DNA from: Lysobacterales bacterium
GTDB taxonomy: Bacteria; Pseudomonadota; Gammaproteobacteria; Xanthomonadales; Xanthomonadaceae
Direction of reading: 5' to 3'
Length of the DNA: 39,090 bases
Assembly: GCA_019510195.1 (NCBI GenBank)
Contig: JAEKKW010000067.1
Coordinates: 1 to 39,090 of the forward strand
The translations under genes were made by a program, and so were the position numbers. Under the pieces are notes generated by a model. The model searched no databases and had not been told where the DNA came from. It was given only the letters and a program-made list of their open reading frames with translations. Of the stretch, positions 22,730-30,693 are shown piece by piece (the first letter of the stretch is position 1; every line of letters begins with the position of its first letter).

Positions 22730-22793
22730 CGTGGTCCAGTCGTGTCGGTGAGGCGAGGGCAGCTCGCGTGTGTGCGGAACGCCTTTTCACCCG

Positions 22794-22822
22794 ACTAAAC
22801 CACAATTTGTGCAGTGCCACAA
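22794..22822 (-). promoter_or_regulatory. Candidate gltB promoter with operator-like palindrome
   Basis: Read on the minus strand: TTGTGG (22822-22817), a 17-base spacer, and TTTAGT (22799-22794). The spacer contains the perfect 11-bp palindrome CACAAATTGTG (22801-22811), and the -35 region repeats half of it (CCACAATTT at 22817-22825). A regulator bound there would block RNA polymerase. The regulator is unknown. Confidence 0.45.
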
Positions 22823-22823
22823 T

Positions 22824-22845
22824 TTTCGTTTCAGGCGAAACGAAA
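22824..22845 (-). terminator. 9-bp inverted repeat after tsaC; possible weak terminator
   Basis: TTTCGTTTC (22824-22832) and GAAACGAAA (22837-22845) are perfect inverted repeats with a four-base loop, starting nine bases after the tsaC stop. There is no U-run on the tsaC side (ATTGTGG follows), so this is a poor intrinsic terminator. It could instead protect the 3' end or act as an operator for gltB just downstream. Confidence 0.4.
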
Positions 22846-22854
22846 CCACGTTTT

Positions 22855-23415
22855 TCAGCCGCGCAGCACGGCTCCGCTGCGGGCGTCGCGGATCGGCGTC
22901 GGTTGCAGCAATCCGCCGGTTTCGCCATCAAGCACACCGTCGAGCAAGGCAACAACTTCGGGATCGAGGCCGGTTTTTCGTGTTGGCGCAGCGCCGCCCG
23001 CGCGGTTGGCACTGGTCGAGACCAGCGCGCCGCCGCAGGCATTGCAGAGTGCAATCACCGGCGGATGTGCGGACACACGGACCGCGATGCCGTCGTGCGC
23101 GCCGCTGATCCAGCGTGGCGCCGACGGTGACGCCGGCACGATCCAGGTCGCGGCGCCCGGCCAGCTCGCGCGGACCGCCGCGCGTTGTTCATCACCCAAT
23201 GCTTCCAGCGCTACAAACGGCGCCAGTTGCGCTTCGCTCGCGGCGATCAGGATCAGGCCTTTCTCGACTTCGCGTTGCTTGATCGCGAGGATGCGCATCA
23301 CCGCCCGTTCGTTGCGCGGATCGCAGCCCAGGCCCCACACGCCTTCGGTGGGGTAAGCGATCACGCCACCATGCTTGAGCAGCGCGGCGGCGGAATCGGC
23401 ATCAAGCACATCCAC
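22855..23415 (-). CDS. tsaC: Threonylcarbamoyl-AMP synthase TsaC
   Basis: Makes the threonylcarbamoyl-adenylate intermediate for t6A37 modification of ANN-decoding tRNAs. The 186-residue product is the short E. coli RimN/YrdC type. It has GGVIAYPTEGVWGLGCDP near the N-terminus, the KQREVEKGLILIA segment (substrate-binding lysines and arginine; E where E. coli has P), WPGAATW, and the LVSTSANRAGG signature. The only start giving a full domain is GTG 23415, without a clear ribosome-binding site. It lies nine bases after the ohr stop, so translation is probably coupled to ohr. The usual neighbour topA is two genes upstream. Confidence 0.95.
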   Translation of the reverse strand: MDVLDADSAAALLKHGGVIAYPTEGVWGLGCDPRNERAVMRILAIKQREVEKGLILIAASEAQLAPFVALEALGDEQRAAVRASWPGAATWIVPASPSAPRWISGAHDGIAVRVSAHPPVIALCNACGGALVSTSANRAGGAAPTRKTGLDPEVVALLDGVLDGETGGLLQPTPIRDARSGAVLRG

Positions 23416-23424
23416 GAAGATCGA

Positions 23425-23841
23425 TCAGGCCAGCGTCAGCGTGACCGGGATGTTGCCGCGCGTCGCGTTGGAATACGGGCAGACCTGGTGCGCGTCATCG
23501 ATCAGCTTCTGCGCGGCCGCGCGATCCATGCCCGGCAGGTGGATGTTCAGGCGGACGGCGACGCCGAAGGCCTGGCCGACCGGGCCGAGGTCGACTTCGG
23601 CATCGATGCCGACGCCTTCCGGAACCTGCAGGTGCTGGCGCGCGGCAACCGCCTTCATCGCGCCGATGAAGCAGGCCGAGTAACCCGCCGCGAACAACTG
23701 TTCGGGATTGGTGCCACCACCCTTGCCGGGCGTGGTCAAGCGCACGTCGAGATGGTCATCGTCACTGCGGGCATGGCCATTCTCGCGGCCGCCGTTGGTG
23801 TGGACGCGGGCGGTGTATACGACTTTGTCGAGGGTATTCAT
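23425..23841 (-). CDS. ohr: Organic hydroperoxide resistance peroxidase (Ohr/OsmC family)
   Basis: Thiol peroxidase that reduces organic and fatty-acid hydroperoxides with lipoyl/dihydrolipoamide as electron donor. The 138-residue product has the Ohr-type N-terminus (VVYTARVHTNGGREG-like), with catalytic R19 and E47, the peroxidatic C57 (YSACFIGAM) and the resolving C121 in the Ohr motif VCPYSNATRGN. ATG 23841 has AGGAA seven bases upstream. It sits between topA and tsaC, an unusual place for ohr, and no ohrR-like regulator gene is nearby. No OhrR operator was recognised in the 75-nt gap to topA. Confidence 0.96.
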   Translation of the reverse strand: MNTLDKVVYTARVHTNGGRENGHARSDDDHLDVRLTTPGKGGGTNPEQLFAAGYSACFIGAMKAVAARQHLQVPEGVGIDAEVDLGPVGQAFGVAVRLNIHLPGMDRAAAQKLIDDAHQVCPYSNATRGNIPVTLTLA

Positions 23842-23916
23842 CGATCATTCCTGAGTTGGCGGGGTCGGGCGCCGATGATGCGCCCGTTCCTGTTACGAAA
23901 TCGATAGACCACTTGC

Positions 23917-25893
23917 TCAGAACGGCGGCGCGTCGTCGTTCGCGGTTTTCTTTGCGACAGCCTTCTTCGTTGCGGTCTTTTTCGTTGCAGCTTTCTTGGT
24001 GGCTTTCTTCGCCGCGGTTTTCTTGGTCACAGCTTTCTTCGTCGGTGCCTTGGTCGCAGCCTTCTTTGCGGACGCCTTCCTGGCCACGGTCTTGGCCGCG
24101 GTCTTGCGCCCCCAGCCCTTGCGCGCCGGCTTGCCGGTGTCCGCCATCAGCTGGATGACTTCCTCCAGCGTCAGTGACGCCGGCTCGCGAGGGCCCCAGA
24201 ACCTCTCCATCAACGGAACCCACTGCTCCTCGCCGCGGCTGACCGCGTCGAGCTCGTCTTCCATCTTCGCCGTGAAGTCGTAGTCGACGTAACGGGTGAA
24301 ATGCGAACTGAGGAATTTCGACACCGCGCGGCCGACGTCGGTCGGGCGGAAGGCGCGGCCTTCCATTTCCGCGTACTTGCGGAACAGCAGCGTCTGGATG
24401 ATCGAGGCGTAGGTCGACGGTCGGCCGATGCCGTATTCCTCCAGCGTCTTCACCAGCGAAGCTTCGGTGAAACGCGGCGGCGGCTGGGTGAAATGCTGGT
24501 CGGCATGCACGCGATCGAGCGGCACGTTGTCCCCGGTCTTCATCGCCGGCAGCTTGCGGCCCTCGTCGTCATCGTCGGCGTTCTTCTGGTCCTTGCCTTC
24601 CTCGTACACGGCGAGGAAGCCCGGCACCACCACCGTGGTGCCGCTGGCGCGGAACGCATGCTGGTTGCCGGCCGCGAGTTCCACCGACACCGTGTTGAGC
24701 GTGGCCGGGATCATCTGGCTGGCGACCGCACGCTTCCACACCAGGTCATAGAGCTTGCGTTCGTCGTCGCTGAGGTAACGCGCGATCTGCGCCGGCGTGC
24801 GCAACGCCGAGGTCGGACGGATCGCCTCGTGCGCTTCCTGCGCGTTCTTCGATTTGGTGGTGTAGAAGTTCGGCTTGTCCGGCACCGAAGGGGTGCCGAA
24901 ATCACGCGCGATCACGTCGCGGATCTCGCCGAGTGCGTCCTGCGACAGGTTGACCGAGTCGGTGCGCATGTAGCTGATCAGGCCGACCGTGCCTTCCTCG
25001 CCGATCGCGACGCCTTCGTACAGCTTCTGCGCGACCTGCATGGTCTTGCGGGTGGTGAAGCCGAGCTTGCGCGCCGCTTCCTGCTGCAGGGTCGAGGTGG
25101 TGAACGGCGGCGAAGGCCGGCGCTTGCGTTCCTTGCTCGCGACATCGGTGACGTGCAGTCGGCCCTGTGCCGCCTGGGCGATGCGCGCGCGCGCGTCCTC
25201 GGCGCTGTCGCCATCGGTGATGGTGAACTGCTCGAACTTCTTGCCGTCGAGCTTGACCAGCCTGGCGGTGAACGCCTGCGACGGATGCGTGCATTCCGCC
25301 TCGATGGTCCAGTATTCACGCGCCTTGAACGCCTCGATTTCCTCTTCGCGCTCGACGATCATGCGCAATGCCGGCGACTGCACGCGGCCCGCCGACAACC
25401 CGCGCTGCACCTTGCGCCACAACACCGGGGACAGATTGAAGCCGACCAGATAGTCGAGGGCACGACGCGCCTGCTGGGCATCGACCAGGTCCATCGCGAT
25501 GCTGCGCGGATGGGCGATCGCCTCGCGGATCGCGCGCGGGGTGATTTCGGTGAACACCACGCGATGCAGCGGCTTGTCCTTCAGCAACTTGCGCTCGCCG
25601 AGGATCTCGGCGATGTGCCAGCTGATCGCTTCGCCTTCGCGGTCCGGGTCGGTCGCCAGCAGGATTTCATCGGCGGTCTTGGCGGCCTTGGCGATCGCCT
25701 CGACGTGCTTCTCGTTTTTCTCGATCAGGTCGTAGCGCATCCGGAAGCCGTGCTCCGGATCCACCGCGCCTTCCTTCGGCACCAGGTCGCGGACATGACC
25801 GTAGCTGGCGAGGACGGTGTAGTCCTTGCCGAGGTATTTGTTGATCGTCTTGGCCTTGGCAGGCGATTCGACGACGAGCAGGTGCTTGGGCAT
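23917..25893 (-). CDS. topA: DNA topoisomerase I (type IA) with lysine-rich tail, lacking usual C-terminal domains
   Basis: Relaxes negative supercoils. The 658-residue product has the TOPRIM domain (VVESPAKAKTI; DPDREGE at 82-88) and a complete type IA core with the active-site Y308 (GLISYMRTDSVNL) and IGRPSTYA. After the core it lacks the zinc-ribbon or Topo_C repeat modules found in most gammaproteobacterial TopA proteins (usually above 800 aa). Instead it ends in a 68-residue Lys/Ala/Thr-rich, histone-H1-like tail (591-658) and DDAPPF. Tails of this kind occur in mycobacterial TopA. ATG 25893 fits the family start (MPKHLLVVE). The leader is highly structured. No remnant of missing domains was found in other frames. 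Confidence 0.94.
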   Translation of the reverse strand: MPKHLLVVESPAKAKTINKYLGKDYTVLASYGHVRDLVPKEGAVDPEHGFRMRYDLIEKNEKHVEAIAKAAKTADEILLATDPDREGEAISWHIAEILGERKLLKDKPLHRVVFTEITPRAIREAIAHPRSIAMDLVDAQQARRALDYLVGFNLSPVLWRKVQRGLSAGRVQSPALRMIVEREEEIEAFKAREYWTIEAECTHPSQAFTARLVKLDGKKFEQFTITDGDSAEDARARIAQAAQGRLHVTDVASKERKRRPSPPFTTSTLQQEAARKLGFTTRKTMQVAQKLYEGVAIGEEGTVGLISYMRTDSVNLSQDALGEIRDVIARDFGTPSVPDKPNFYTTKSKNAQEAHEAIRPTSALRTPAQIARYLSDDERKLYDLVWKRAVASQMIPATLNTVSVELAAGNQHAFRASGTTVVVPGFLAVYEEGKDQKNADDDDEGRKLPAMKTGDNVPLDRVHADQHFTQPPPRFTEASLVKTLEEYGIGRPSTYASIIQTLLFRKYAEMEGRAFRPTDVGRAVSKFLSSHFTRYVDYDFTAKMEDELDAVSRGEEQWVPLMERFWGPREPASLTLEEVIQLMADTGKPARKGWGRKTAAKTVARKASAKKAATKAPTKKAVTKKTAAKKATKKAATKKTATKKAVAKKTANDDAPPF

Positions 25894-25895
25894 GG

Positions 25896-26011
25896 CGGCG
25901 TGATTCCGGAGCCGGCATGTACCGGCGAAATGGGGTGGTCGAGACGCCAACGCCCGGGACATGGGTCCCGGGCGTCTGGATCAACCTTCTATTTATAGTG
26001 GAATCACGCCG
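25896..26011 (-). promoter_or_regulatory. Structured topA leader: long inverted repeat enclosing a strong hairpin
   Basis: CGGCGTGATTCC (25896-25907) and GGAATCACGCCG (26000-26011) are perfect 12-bp inverted repeats 92 bases apart. The arm nearest topA ends two bases before the ATG and covers the only GGA that could act as ribosome-binding site. Between them lies a second perfect stem, ACGCCCGGGAC (25950-25960) / GTCCCGGGCGT (25965-25975), with a four-base loop. If both arms are transcribed, the fold would hide the start. However, TATAAAT (25997-25991, minus strand) could be a -10 element, which would leave the far arm untranscribed. Confidence 0.55.
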
Positions 26012-26028
26012 TGGGGCGGCTGTCAAGC

Positions 26029-26050
26029 CGTCTCAATCAATAATGAGACG
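26029..26050. terminator. 7-bp stem-loop after the GYF/RDD gene, without T-run
   Basis: CGTCTCA (26029-26035) pairs with TGAGACG (26044-26050) across an eight-base loop, immediately after the stop codon of the GYF/RDD gene. Neither strand has a following T-run, so termination would be weak; mRNA end protection is equally possible. Confidence 0.35.
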
Positions 26051-26051
26051 A

Positions 26052-26969
26052 TTACCCGCGGTAATGGGCCAGCGCGGCGATCATCGAGCACATCGCCAGA
26101 CAGCCGATGACGAACAGCACGATCCCCAGCCCCAGCACGATCTTGGTCACCGTGCCCAGGGTGTCGTCCTGCCGTTCGGGATGTTCGGTGAATGCCCATT
26201 TGTCGACCACGACGGTGTCGCAGATCATGTCGTGCAGGGCCTGCTTGCGATCGGTGAACGCGGCCATGAGATAACCGATGCCGATCATCAGGCCACTCAA
26301 CATGTAGGCGAAGTAGCGCCCGAAGCCGCGCAGGAAGGTCAGCGTTTCGCCGTCGCTGCGCACCACCTTGATGCCGATCGCCAGCTTGCCCGGCGTGGCC
26401 ATCATCGATGCGCTGGAATAGAACCAGGCGAACACCACGGCCTGCAGCAGCCAGGAGACGACGGTCATGCCCGGATTGGTGCTGCCGAATCCGCGTCCGA
26501 AATTGTTCTGGATGCCGAAGATTGCGGCGACGATTCCAATCAGGATGGCAACCGGAATGCCGATCGCGAAAGTATCGATGATCGCGGCCGCCACGCGCTT
26601 CCAGAAACCGGCGTACACCACATGTCCATCCTGTTGCACGCCAGTGCCGCTGCCGACCTGCGCGCGTGGCGCCGCATAGGGGTCGTTGGCCTGGACATCC
26701 TTGCGCGCGATCGGCGTCGCGGTGTCGTACATCGAATAGCTGCCATCGACGACGGGCGCCACGGCCGGTGCCGGAGCGGAAGCCACTTCCGCAGGCTGCG
26801 GCAATACTTCGTTCGCGATCGTGGCGAAGGCCTGCCAGTTCGCCATGCCGTTGCGCCAGACCAGCGTGTCCATGTCGATCTGGCCGGCGTCACGCAGGCC
26901 CAGCAAATCCTGCGACTGCACCGGACCGCGCTGCTGGCCCTGGCGGTCGGCGTAATACCACTCGCTCAT
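26052..26969 (-). CDS. GYF_2-RDD membrane protein
   Basis: A 305-residue inner-membrane protein. The N-terminus is a GYF_2 domain (about 3-55: WYYADRQGQQRGPVQSQDLLGL, then DTLVWRNGMANW). A linker rich in Ala/Pro leads to an RDD domain (about 120-265) opening YAGFWKRVAAAIIDTFAIG, with ATPGKLAIGIKVV, GRYFAYML and DRKQALHDMI. A final hydrophobic helix follows (about 277-300). GYF_2-RDD fusions are widespread but of unknown function; GYF-like domains bind proline-rich peptides, and RDD proteins have been linked to ion transport in some bacteria. ATG 26969 has AGGGGA five bases upstream. It sits between smg and topA, where most relatives have no such gene. Confidence 0.88.
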   Translation of the reverse strand: MSEWYYADRQGQQRGPVQSQDLLGLRDAGQIDMDTLVWRNGMANWQAFATIANEVLPQPAEVASAPAPAVAPVVDGSYSMYDTATPIARKDVQANDPYAAPRAQVGSGTGVQQDGHVVYAGFWKRVAAAIIDTFAIGIPVAILIGIVAAIFGIQNNFGRGFGSTNPGMTVVSWLLQAVVFAWFYSSASMMATPGKLAIGIKVVRSDGETLTFLRGFGRYFAYMLSGLMIGIGYLMAAFTDRKQALHDMICDTVVVDKWAFTEHPERQDDTLGTVTKIVLGLGIVLFVIGCLAMCSMIAALAHYRG

Positions 26970-27065
26970 TCGATTCCCCTGTCGATTCGCTGTTGCGAAG
27001 GCGCAGTCTGCGCGAGCCCACTCTTCGCGGCAAGCCGGCGGCAGCGGAGGCGTCGACGTTCCCGA

Positions 27066-27539
27066 TCAGTGCAGCGGTTCGGGATCGTCCGCGAACATCT
27101 GCGTTTCCATCCACGCGTAGGCAGCTTCCGAGCCCGGCTGGTTGAACAGCACCATCAGCACGACCCATTTCAGGTCGTCGAGATCGAGCTCGTCCTGATC
27201 GAGCGCCATCGCGCGATCGAGTACCAGTTCGCGCTGCTCGGCATCAAGCACGCCATGCTGCTCGAGGTAGATCAGGAAGCCGCGCGCGTCGAGGTCGAGC
27301 TTGGCCAGTTCACCGGTGGTGAAGACGCGGGTCGGACCCGACGGCCCTTGGGTGGCGAAGGTGGGGCGGCGCTCGGCGAGGCCGTCCAGCCAGTCGAAGG
27401 CGCGATTGGCCTCGGCGGGGCTGAAGCCGGCCGAAATCAGGGTCGACTGGAGTCCGTCACGATCCTGCGGAGGCGCAGTGTCATCGGTGAAGCAGTGTTC
27501 GAAGAGATACAGCAGGACGTCCAGAATGCTCTCTTTCAT
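27066..27539 (-). CDS. smg: Smg family protein (DUF494)
   Basis: A 157-residue cytosolic protein of the Smg/DUF494 family, function unknown, almost always encoded next to dprA. Characteristic parts are the N-terminal [14 protein letters not shown], the middle L[20 protein letters not shown], a short segment with [19 protein letters not shown], and the C-terminal [17 protein letters not shown]. The family is all-helical. ATG 27539 follows GGGGA by four bases and lies 48 nt after the dprA stop on the same strand, so the two are likely in one operon. Confidence 0.95.
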   Translation of the reverse strand: MKESILDVLLYLFEHCFTDDTAPPQDRDGLQSTLISAGFSPAEANRAFDWLDGLAERRPTFATQGPSGPTRVFTTGELAKLDLDARGFLIYLEQHGVLDAEQRELVLDRAMALDQDELDLDDLKWVVLMVLFNQPGSEAAYAWMETQMFADDPEPLH

Positions 27540-27587
27540 CGATCCCCGGCCTGCGCCCGCGGGCGCGTGGATGGCAGAAGCCTTGCT

Positions 27588-28718
27588 TCATCCTGGAGTG
27601 CGGAGGTAACGGCCATGCCTGACCGTGATCGTCCCCTGCAGCTCCATGGTCAGGAGAATGGAGGAGAGTCGGGCCGGCGTCAATGCGGTGCGATCCGCCA
27701 GCGCATCCATAGGGATTGGGTCGTGACCAAGTGCCGACCACACGTTCTTGTGGTCGCTGTCCCAGTCCTTGGGAGGCTGAACGGGTGGTGCCGGCGTCGC
27801 GTCCGTCGCCGCTTTCGGGCGCCGCAGTGTCCGTTTCAAGACCGGTGCCAGCGCCAGCAACACGTCGTCGGCGCTTTCCACCAGTTGCGCGCCGTCGCGG
27901 ATCAGGCGATGGCAGCCGCGCGCGTGCGGATCGTGAATCGATCCCGGCACGGCCCAGACGTCGCGGCCGGCGTCGGCGGCGAACTGCGCGGTGATCAGTG
28001 CCCCCGAACGCGCCGCGGCCTCGACGACCAAGGTGCCCTGGGCAAGCCCGGCAATGATGCGGTTGCGCGCCGGGAAATGGTCGCGCAGCGGTTGGGTACC
28101 GGGCGGGTATTCGCTGACCAGCAAGCCGCGCGCGGCGATGCGGGCATGGAGATCGCGATGCTGGGCGGGGTAGCAGAGATCGGGGCCGCTGCCGAGTACG
28201 GCGATGGTGTCGCCACCGGCCTCGAGCGCACCCTCATGGGCGGCGCCATCAATGCCCGCGGCCAGCCCGCTGACCACCACCAGTCCGGCATCGGCGAAGC
28301 GATGGGCGAACTGCCGGGCGAGCATGCGGCCGCCGGTGCTGGCGGAGCGGGTGCCGACGATGGCGACGGCGGGGTCCTGCAGCAGCTCGGCATCGCCTGC
28401 CGTGAACAGCATCAGTGGCGCGCCGGAGATGGTGCGCAAGGTGGCGGGGTAGTCGGGATCGTGCCAGGCGATCAAGCGATGGCCGGGGCGTTGCAGCCAT
28501 TCGGCGCTGCGCAACCAGACATCGGGATCGGCGCCACGACGCAGGCGGATGCAGGTGTCCTCCGACAGGCCTGCGGCACGCCACGCGTGCGGACCCGCGG
28601 CCAGCGCCGCGCTGGCGCTGCCATGGTGTTGCAGCAGTTCGCGGCGGGGCGCGCGGCGGCCACCGGCGCACAGGAACGCCAGCCGTGCCGCCAGTTCGGG
28701 CATATCGAAATCGACCAT
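27588..28718 (-). CDS. dprA: DNA processing protein DprA (Smf)
   Basis: Binds incoming single-stranded DNA during natural transformation and loads RecA. The 376-residue product has an N-terminal helical region, then the Rossmann-like core with VGTRSAS (121-127), SGLAAGID (150-157), AVLGSG, PARNRIIAGLAQGTLVVEAA and GSALIT-like ARSGALIT. The C-terminal winged-helix (DML1-like) domain is intact (DPIPMDALADRTALTPARLSS). It is flanked by tsaP upstream and smg downstream. Together with tsaP, a type IV pilus component, it is consistent with competence, though pilus genes themselves are outside the window. Confidence 0.95.
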   Translation of the reverse strand: MVDFDMPELAARLAFLCAGGRRAPRRELLQHHGSASAALAAGPHAWRAAGLSEDTCIRLRRGADPDVWLRSAEWLQRPGHRLIAWHDPDYPATLRTISGAPLMLFTAGDAELLQDPAVAIVGTRSASTGGRMLARQFAHRFADAGLVVVSGLAAGIDGAAHEGALEAGGDTIAVLGSGPDLCYPAQHRDLHARIAARGLLVSEYPPGTQPLRDHFPARNRIIAGLAQGTLVVEAAARSGALITAQFAADAGRDVWAVPGSIHDPHARGCHRLIRDGAQLVESADDVLLALAPVLKRTLRRPKAATDATPAPPVQPPKDWDSDHKNVWSALGHDPIPMDALADRTALTPARLSSILLTMELQGTITVRHGRYLRTPG

Positions 28719-28743
28719 GCCGCCAGCTTGGGGCGGAAACGAC

Positions 28744-28765
28744 GACGGCGCCCTCGGGCGCCGTC
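28744..28765 (-). terminator. GC-rich hairpin between tsaP and dprA
   Basis: GACGGCGCC (28744-28752) pairs perfectly with GGCGCCGTC (28757-28765) over a four-base loop. On the minus strand it is followed by GTCGTTTCC, only a weak U-tract. It probably causes partial termination after tsaP, lowering dprA expression. Confidence 0.5.
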
Positions 28766-28806
28766 TCGATAACGTGTCGGAAAAATCCGAATCGGCTTAA
28801 CGGGGT

Positions 28807-29970
28807 TCAGTACGGCGCATCGGGATGCTTGAGCTCGTAGCCGACCTGGGTCGGCTTGATGCCGTCCATCACCAGCGCGTAGCTGACATGGTCGAAGGTG
28901 CGGAACACCATCGCGTGGCCGGAGAACTCGTCGGGCAGGCGGACACGGCCGTAATTGCCGACCAGCTCGTCGGTGCGCTGGTACTTCACGCGGTCGACCT
29001 TGTTGCTGCCCATGCGCCACAGCGAGAACACCGTGCCGTTGTCGATGCCGTCCTGACTGCCGACGGAGATCGCGATGACATCGCGCGGGCCGGCGGTGCG
29101 CAGGCGATCGGCGACGGCCAGCACCTGGGCGTGGCGGTATTCGAACTGCGCCTTGGGCGGATGGGGGACGAAGTAGGGATCGTAGGCCTGGGCATCGACC
29201 GGGATCAGGCGGTCGCCTTCGCGGACTTCGCGGCCGGCTTCGTCGAGGCGGATGGTCGAGGCCTCGATGCCGCCGACCTCGCCACGGGTCACGGTGCCCA
29301 TGTTGACGCGCTGCAGCTCATAGCCGAGCAGGTCGTGGCCGCGGTCCGGGGTGATCGCCGACGTCCAGAACTGCTGGAAGTCGATGGTGCGCTTGCCGCG
29401 GAAGTCGAGGTCGGCGGTATCCATGATGTCGCCGCCCTGGCGGCGGTCGAGGCGCGCGTAACGCATGTTCGGGCGCACGATCAGGAAGCGCTGGCCGACG
29501 GCGTTGGCCGGCAGGCCCTTGGCGTAGACGACGTAACCCTGCGAACCGCGCAGGCGATCGTCCTCGATGCCGACCACATAGGGCAGCTGGTCGAAGCTGT
29601 TGACCACGCGCACGTCCTTGAGCCACGGCTCGACCTGCGCCAGCGGAATGCCGGGAATCGGCGCTTCGGTGCGGTGCTGCGCCTCGGCGGTGCGATTGAT
29701 GTAGGCCAGGCTGAGAATGTCACCCGGATAGATCAGGTGCGGGTTCTTCACCTGCGGGTTGGCTTGCCAGATTTCCGGCCACAGCCACGGCCGGCTGAGG
29801 AACCGGCCGGCGATGTCCCACAGGGTGTCGCCCTTCCTCACCACGTAGGTGTCGGGGTGATCGGGGCGAATGCCCGGATTCCCGGCGATGGCGAGGCCGG
29901 CGACGGTGAGCGCCGCGGTGGCGGCGATGGTTTTCAGCGACAGGTTGAAGCGCGAAAGGAGCGAGGCCAT
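28807..29970 (-). CDS. tsaP: LysM-domain protein, TsaP-like (type IV pilus secretin-associated)
   Basis: A 387-residue periplasmic protein with a signal peptide (about 1-29) and a single LysM peptidoglycan-binding domain (about 41-88: TYVVRKGDTLWDIAGRFL, WLWPEIWQANPQ, NPHLIYPGD). A long beta-rich C-terminal part follows, containing the FlgT-like segment typical of TsaP. In Pseudomonas the same position, between def-fmt and dprA, is held by PA0020 (TsaP), which ties the PilQ secretin ring to the cell wall; order and length agree here. The assignment rests on synteny and domain layout; other LysM proteins cannot be wholly excluded. It is transcribed divergently from def. Confidence 0.85.
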   Translation of the reverse strand: MASLLSRFNLSLKTIAATAALTVAGLAIAGNPGIRPDHPDTYVVRKGDTLWDIAGRFLSRPWLWPEIWQANPQVKNPHLIYPGDILSLAYINRTAEAQHRTEAPIPGIPLAQVEPWLKDVRVVNSFDQLPYVVGIEDDRLRGSQGYVVYAKGLPANAVGQRFLIVRPNMRYARLDRRQGGDIMDTADLDFRGKRTIDFQQFWTSAITPDRGHDLLGYELQRVNMGTVTRGEVGGIEASTIRLDEAGREVREGDRLIPVDAQAYDPYFVPHPPKAQFEYRHAQVLAVADRLRTAGPRDVIAISVGSQDGIDNGTVFSLWRMGSNKVDRVKYQRTDELVGNYGRVRLPDEFSGHAMVFRTFDHVSYALVMDGIKPTQVGYELKHPDAPY

Positions 29971-30010
29971 AGCCTGAGGTTCCCCGACAAATCCCCAATA
30001 CGGACGGCCA

Positions 30011-30039
30011 TTTACACCACAAAGTTCACAGTTTCACAA
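30011..30039 (-). promoter_or_regulatory. Candidate tsaP promoter
   Basis: On the minus strand, TTGTGA (30039-30034), a 17-base spacer and TGTAAA (30016-30011) form a plausible sigma-70 promoter about 40 nt before the tsaP start. For def on the other strand only a weak TACACT (about 30116-30121) was noticed. Confidence 0.4.
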
Positions 30040-30174
30040 GACCCTTACATTTAAATCCCCGTTTTGCCGGGGCTGGGCAGCCAGCCGGCGTTCCTGGAGC
30101 GGGTGGCGGGACGCGTTACACTGGCGGCCTGCGACGGCGGTGTTCGTCCCCGCCCGCACTCCGGACTCCGAACC

Positions 30175-30693
30175 ATGGCCCTGCTCACGATCCTCGAATT
30201 CCCAGATGCCCGACTGCGCACGAAAGCCGTGCCGGTCGATGTTGCCGGCATTGCCGCGCCCGGATTCCAGCAGCTGCTGGACGACATGTTCGAGACCATG
30301 TACGAGGCGCCCGGCATCGGTCTCGCCGCCAGCCAGGTCGACGTGCACCAGCGTTTCATGGTGATCGACATCAGCGAGGACAAGAATTCGCCGATGGTCT
30401 TCATCAACCCGGGAATCCTTGCCAAAGAGGGCGAGGAGGTCTGCCAGGAAGGCTGCCTGTCGGTGCCCAACATCTTTGCCGACGTCACCCGCGCCGCCAA
30501 CATCCGCGTGCGCGCGCTCGATCGCAAGGGCGAGGCGTTCGAACTGGATGCCGATGGTCTGCTGGCGGTGTGCATCCAGCACGAGATGGACCATCTCGAC
30601 GGCAAGCTGTTCGTCGATTACCTGTCGCCGCTCAAGCGCGAAATGGTGAAGAAGAAGCTGGCCAAGGCGGCGCGCGAGAAGAAGGCGGCCTGA
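30175..30693 (+). CDS. def: Peptide deformylase
   Basis: Removes the formyl group from nascent N-formylmethionine peptides. The 172-residue product shows the three deformylase motifs: GIGLAASQ (47-54), EGCLS (92-96, metal ligand C94) and QHEMDH (135-140, metal ligands H136 and H140, catalytic E137). It ends in a lysine-rich helix ([12 protein letters not shown]) as usual for the gammaproteobacterial type. ATG 30175 matches the family start [11 protein letters not shown]; the in-frame extension to 30064 has no family sequence. Its stop is directly followed by the TTG start of fmt. Confidence 0.97.
   Translation: MALLTILEFPDARLRTKAVPVDVAGIAAPGFQQLLDDMFETMYEAPGIGLAASQVDVHQRFMVIDISEDKNSPMVFINPGILAKEGEEVCQEGCLSVPNIFADVTRAANIRVRALDRKGEAFELDADGLLAVCIQHEMDHLDGKLFVDYLSPLKREMVKKKLAKAAREKKAA

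Noticed and set aside
23917-24223. Frameshift in topA hiding the usual C-terminal domains.
   Set aside because: The other frames over the tail show no Topo_C or zinc-ribbon sequence and too little DNA lies before ohr to hold them.
25917-28772. A 951-codon plus-strand frame antisense to the GYF/RDD, smg and dprA genes.
   Set aside because: It is arginine/glutamine/histidine-rich nonsense, typical of high-GC antisense frames; the minus strand carries three clear families.
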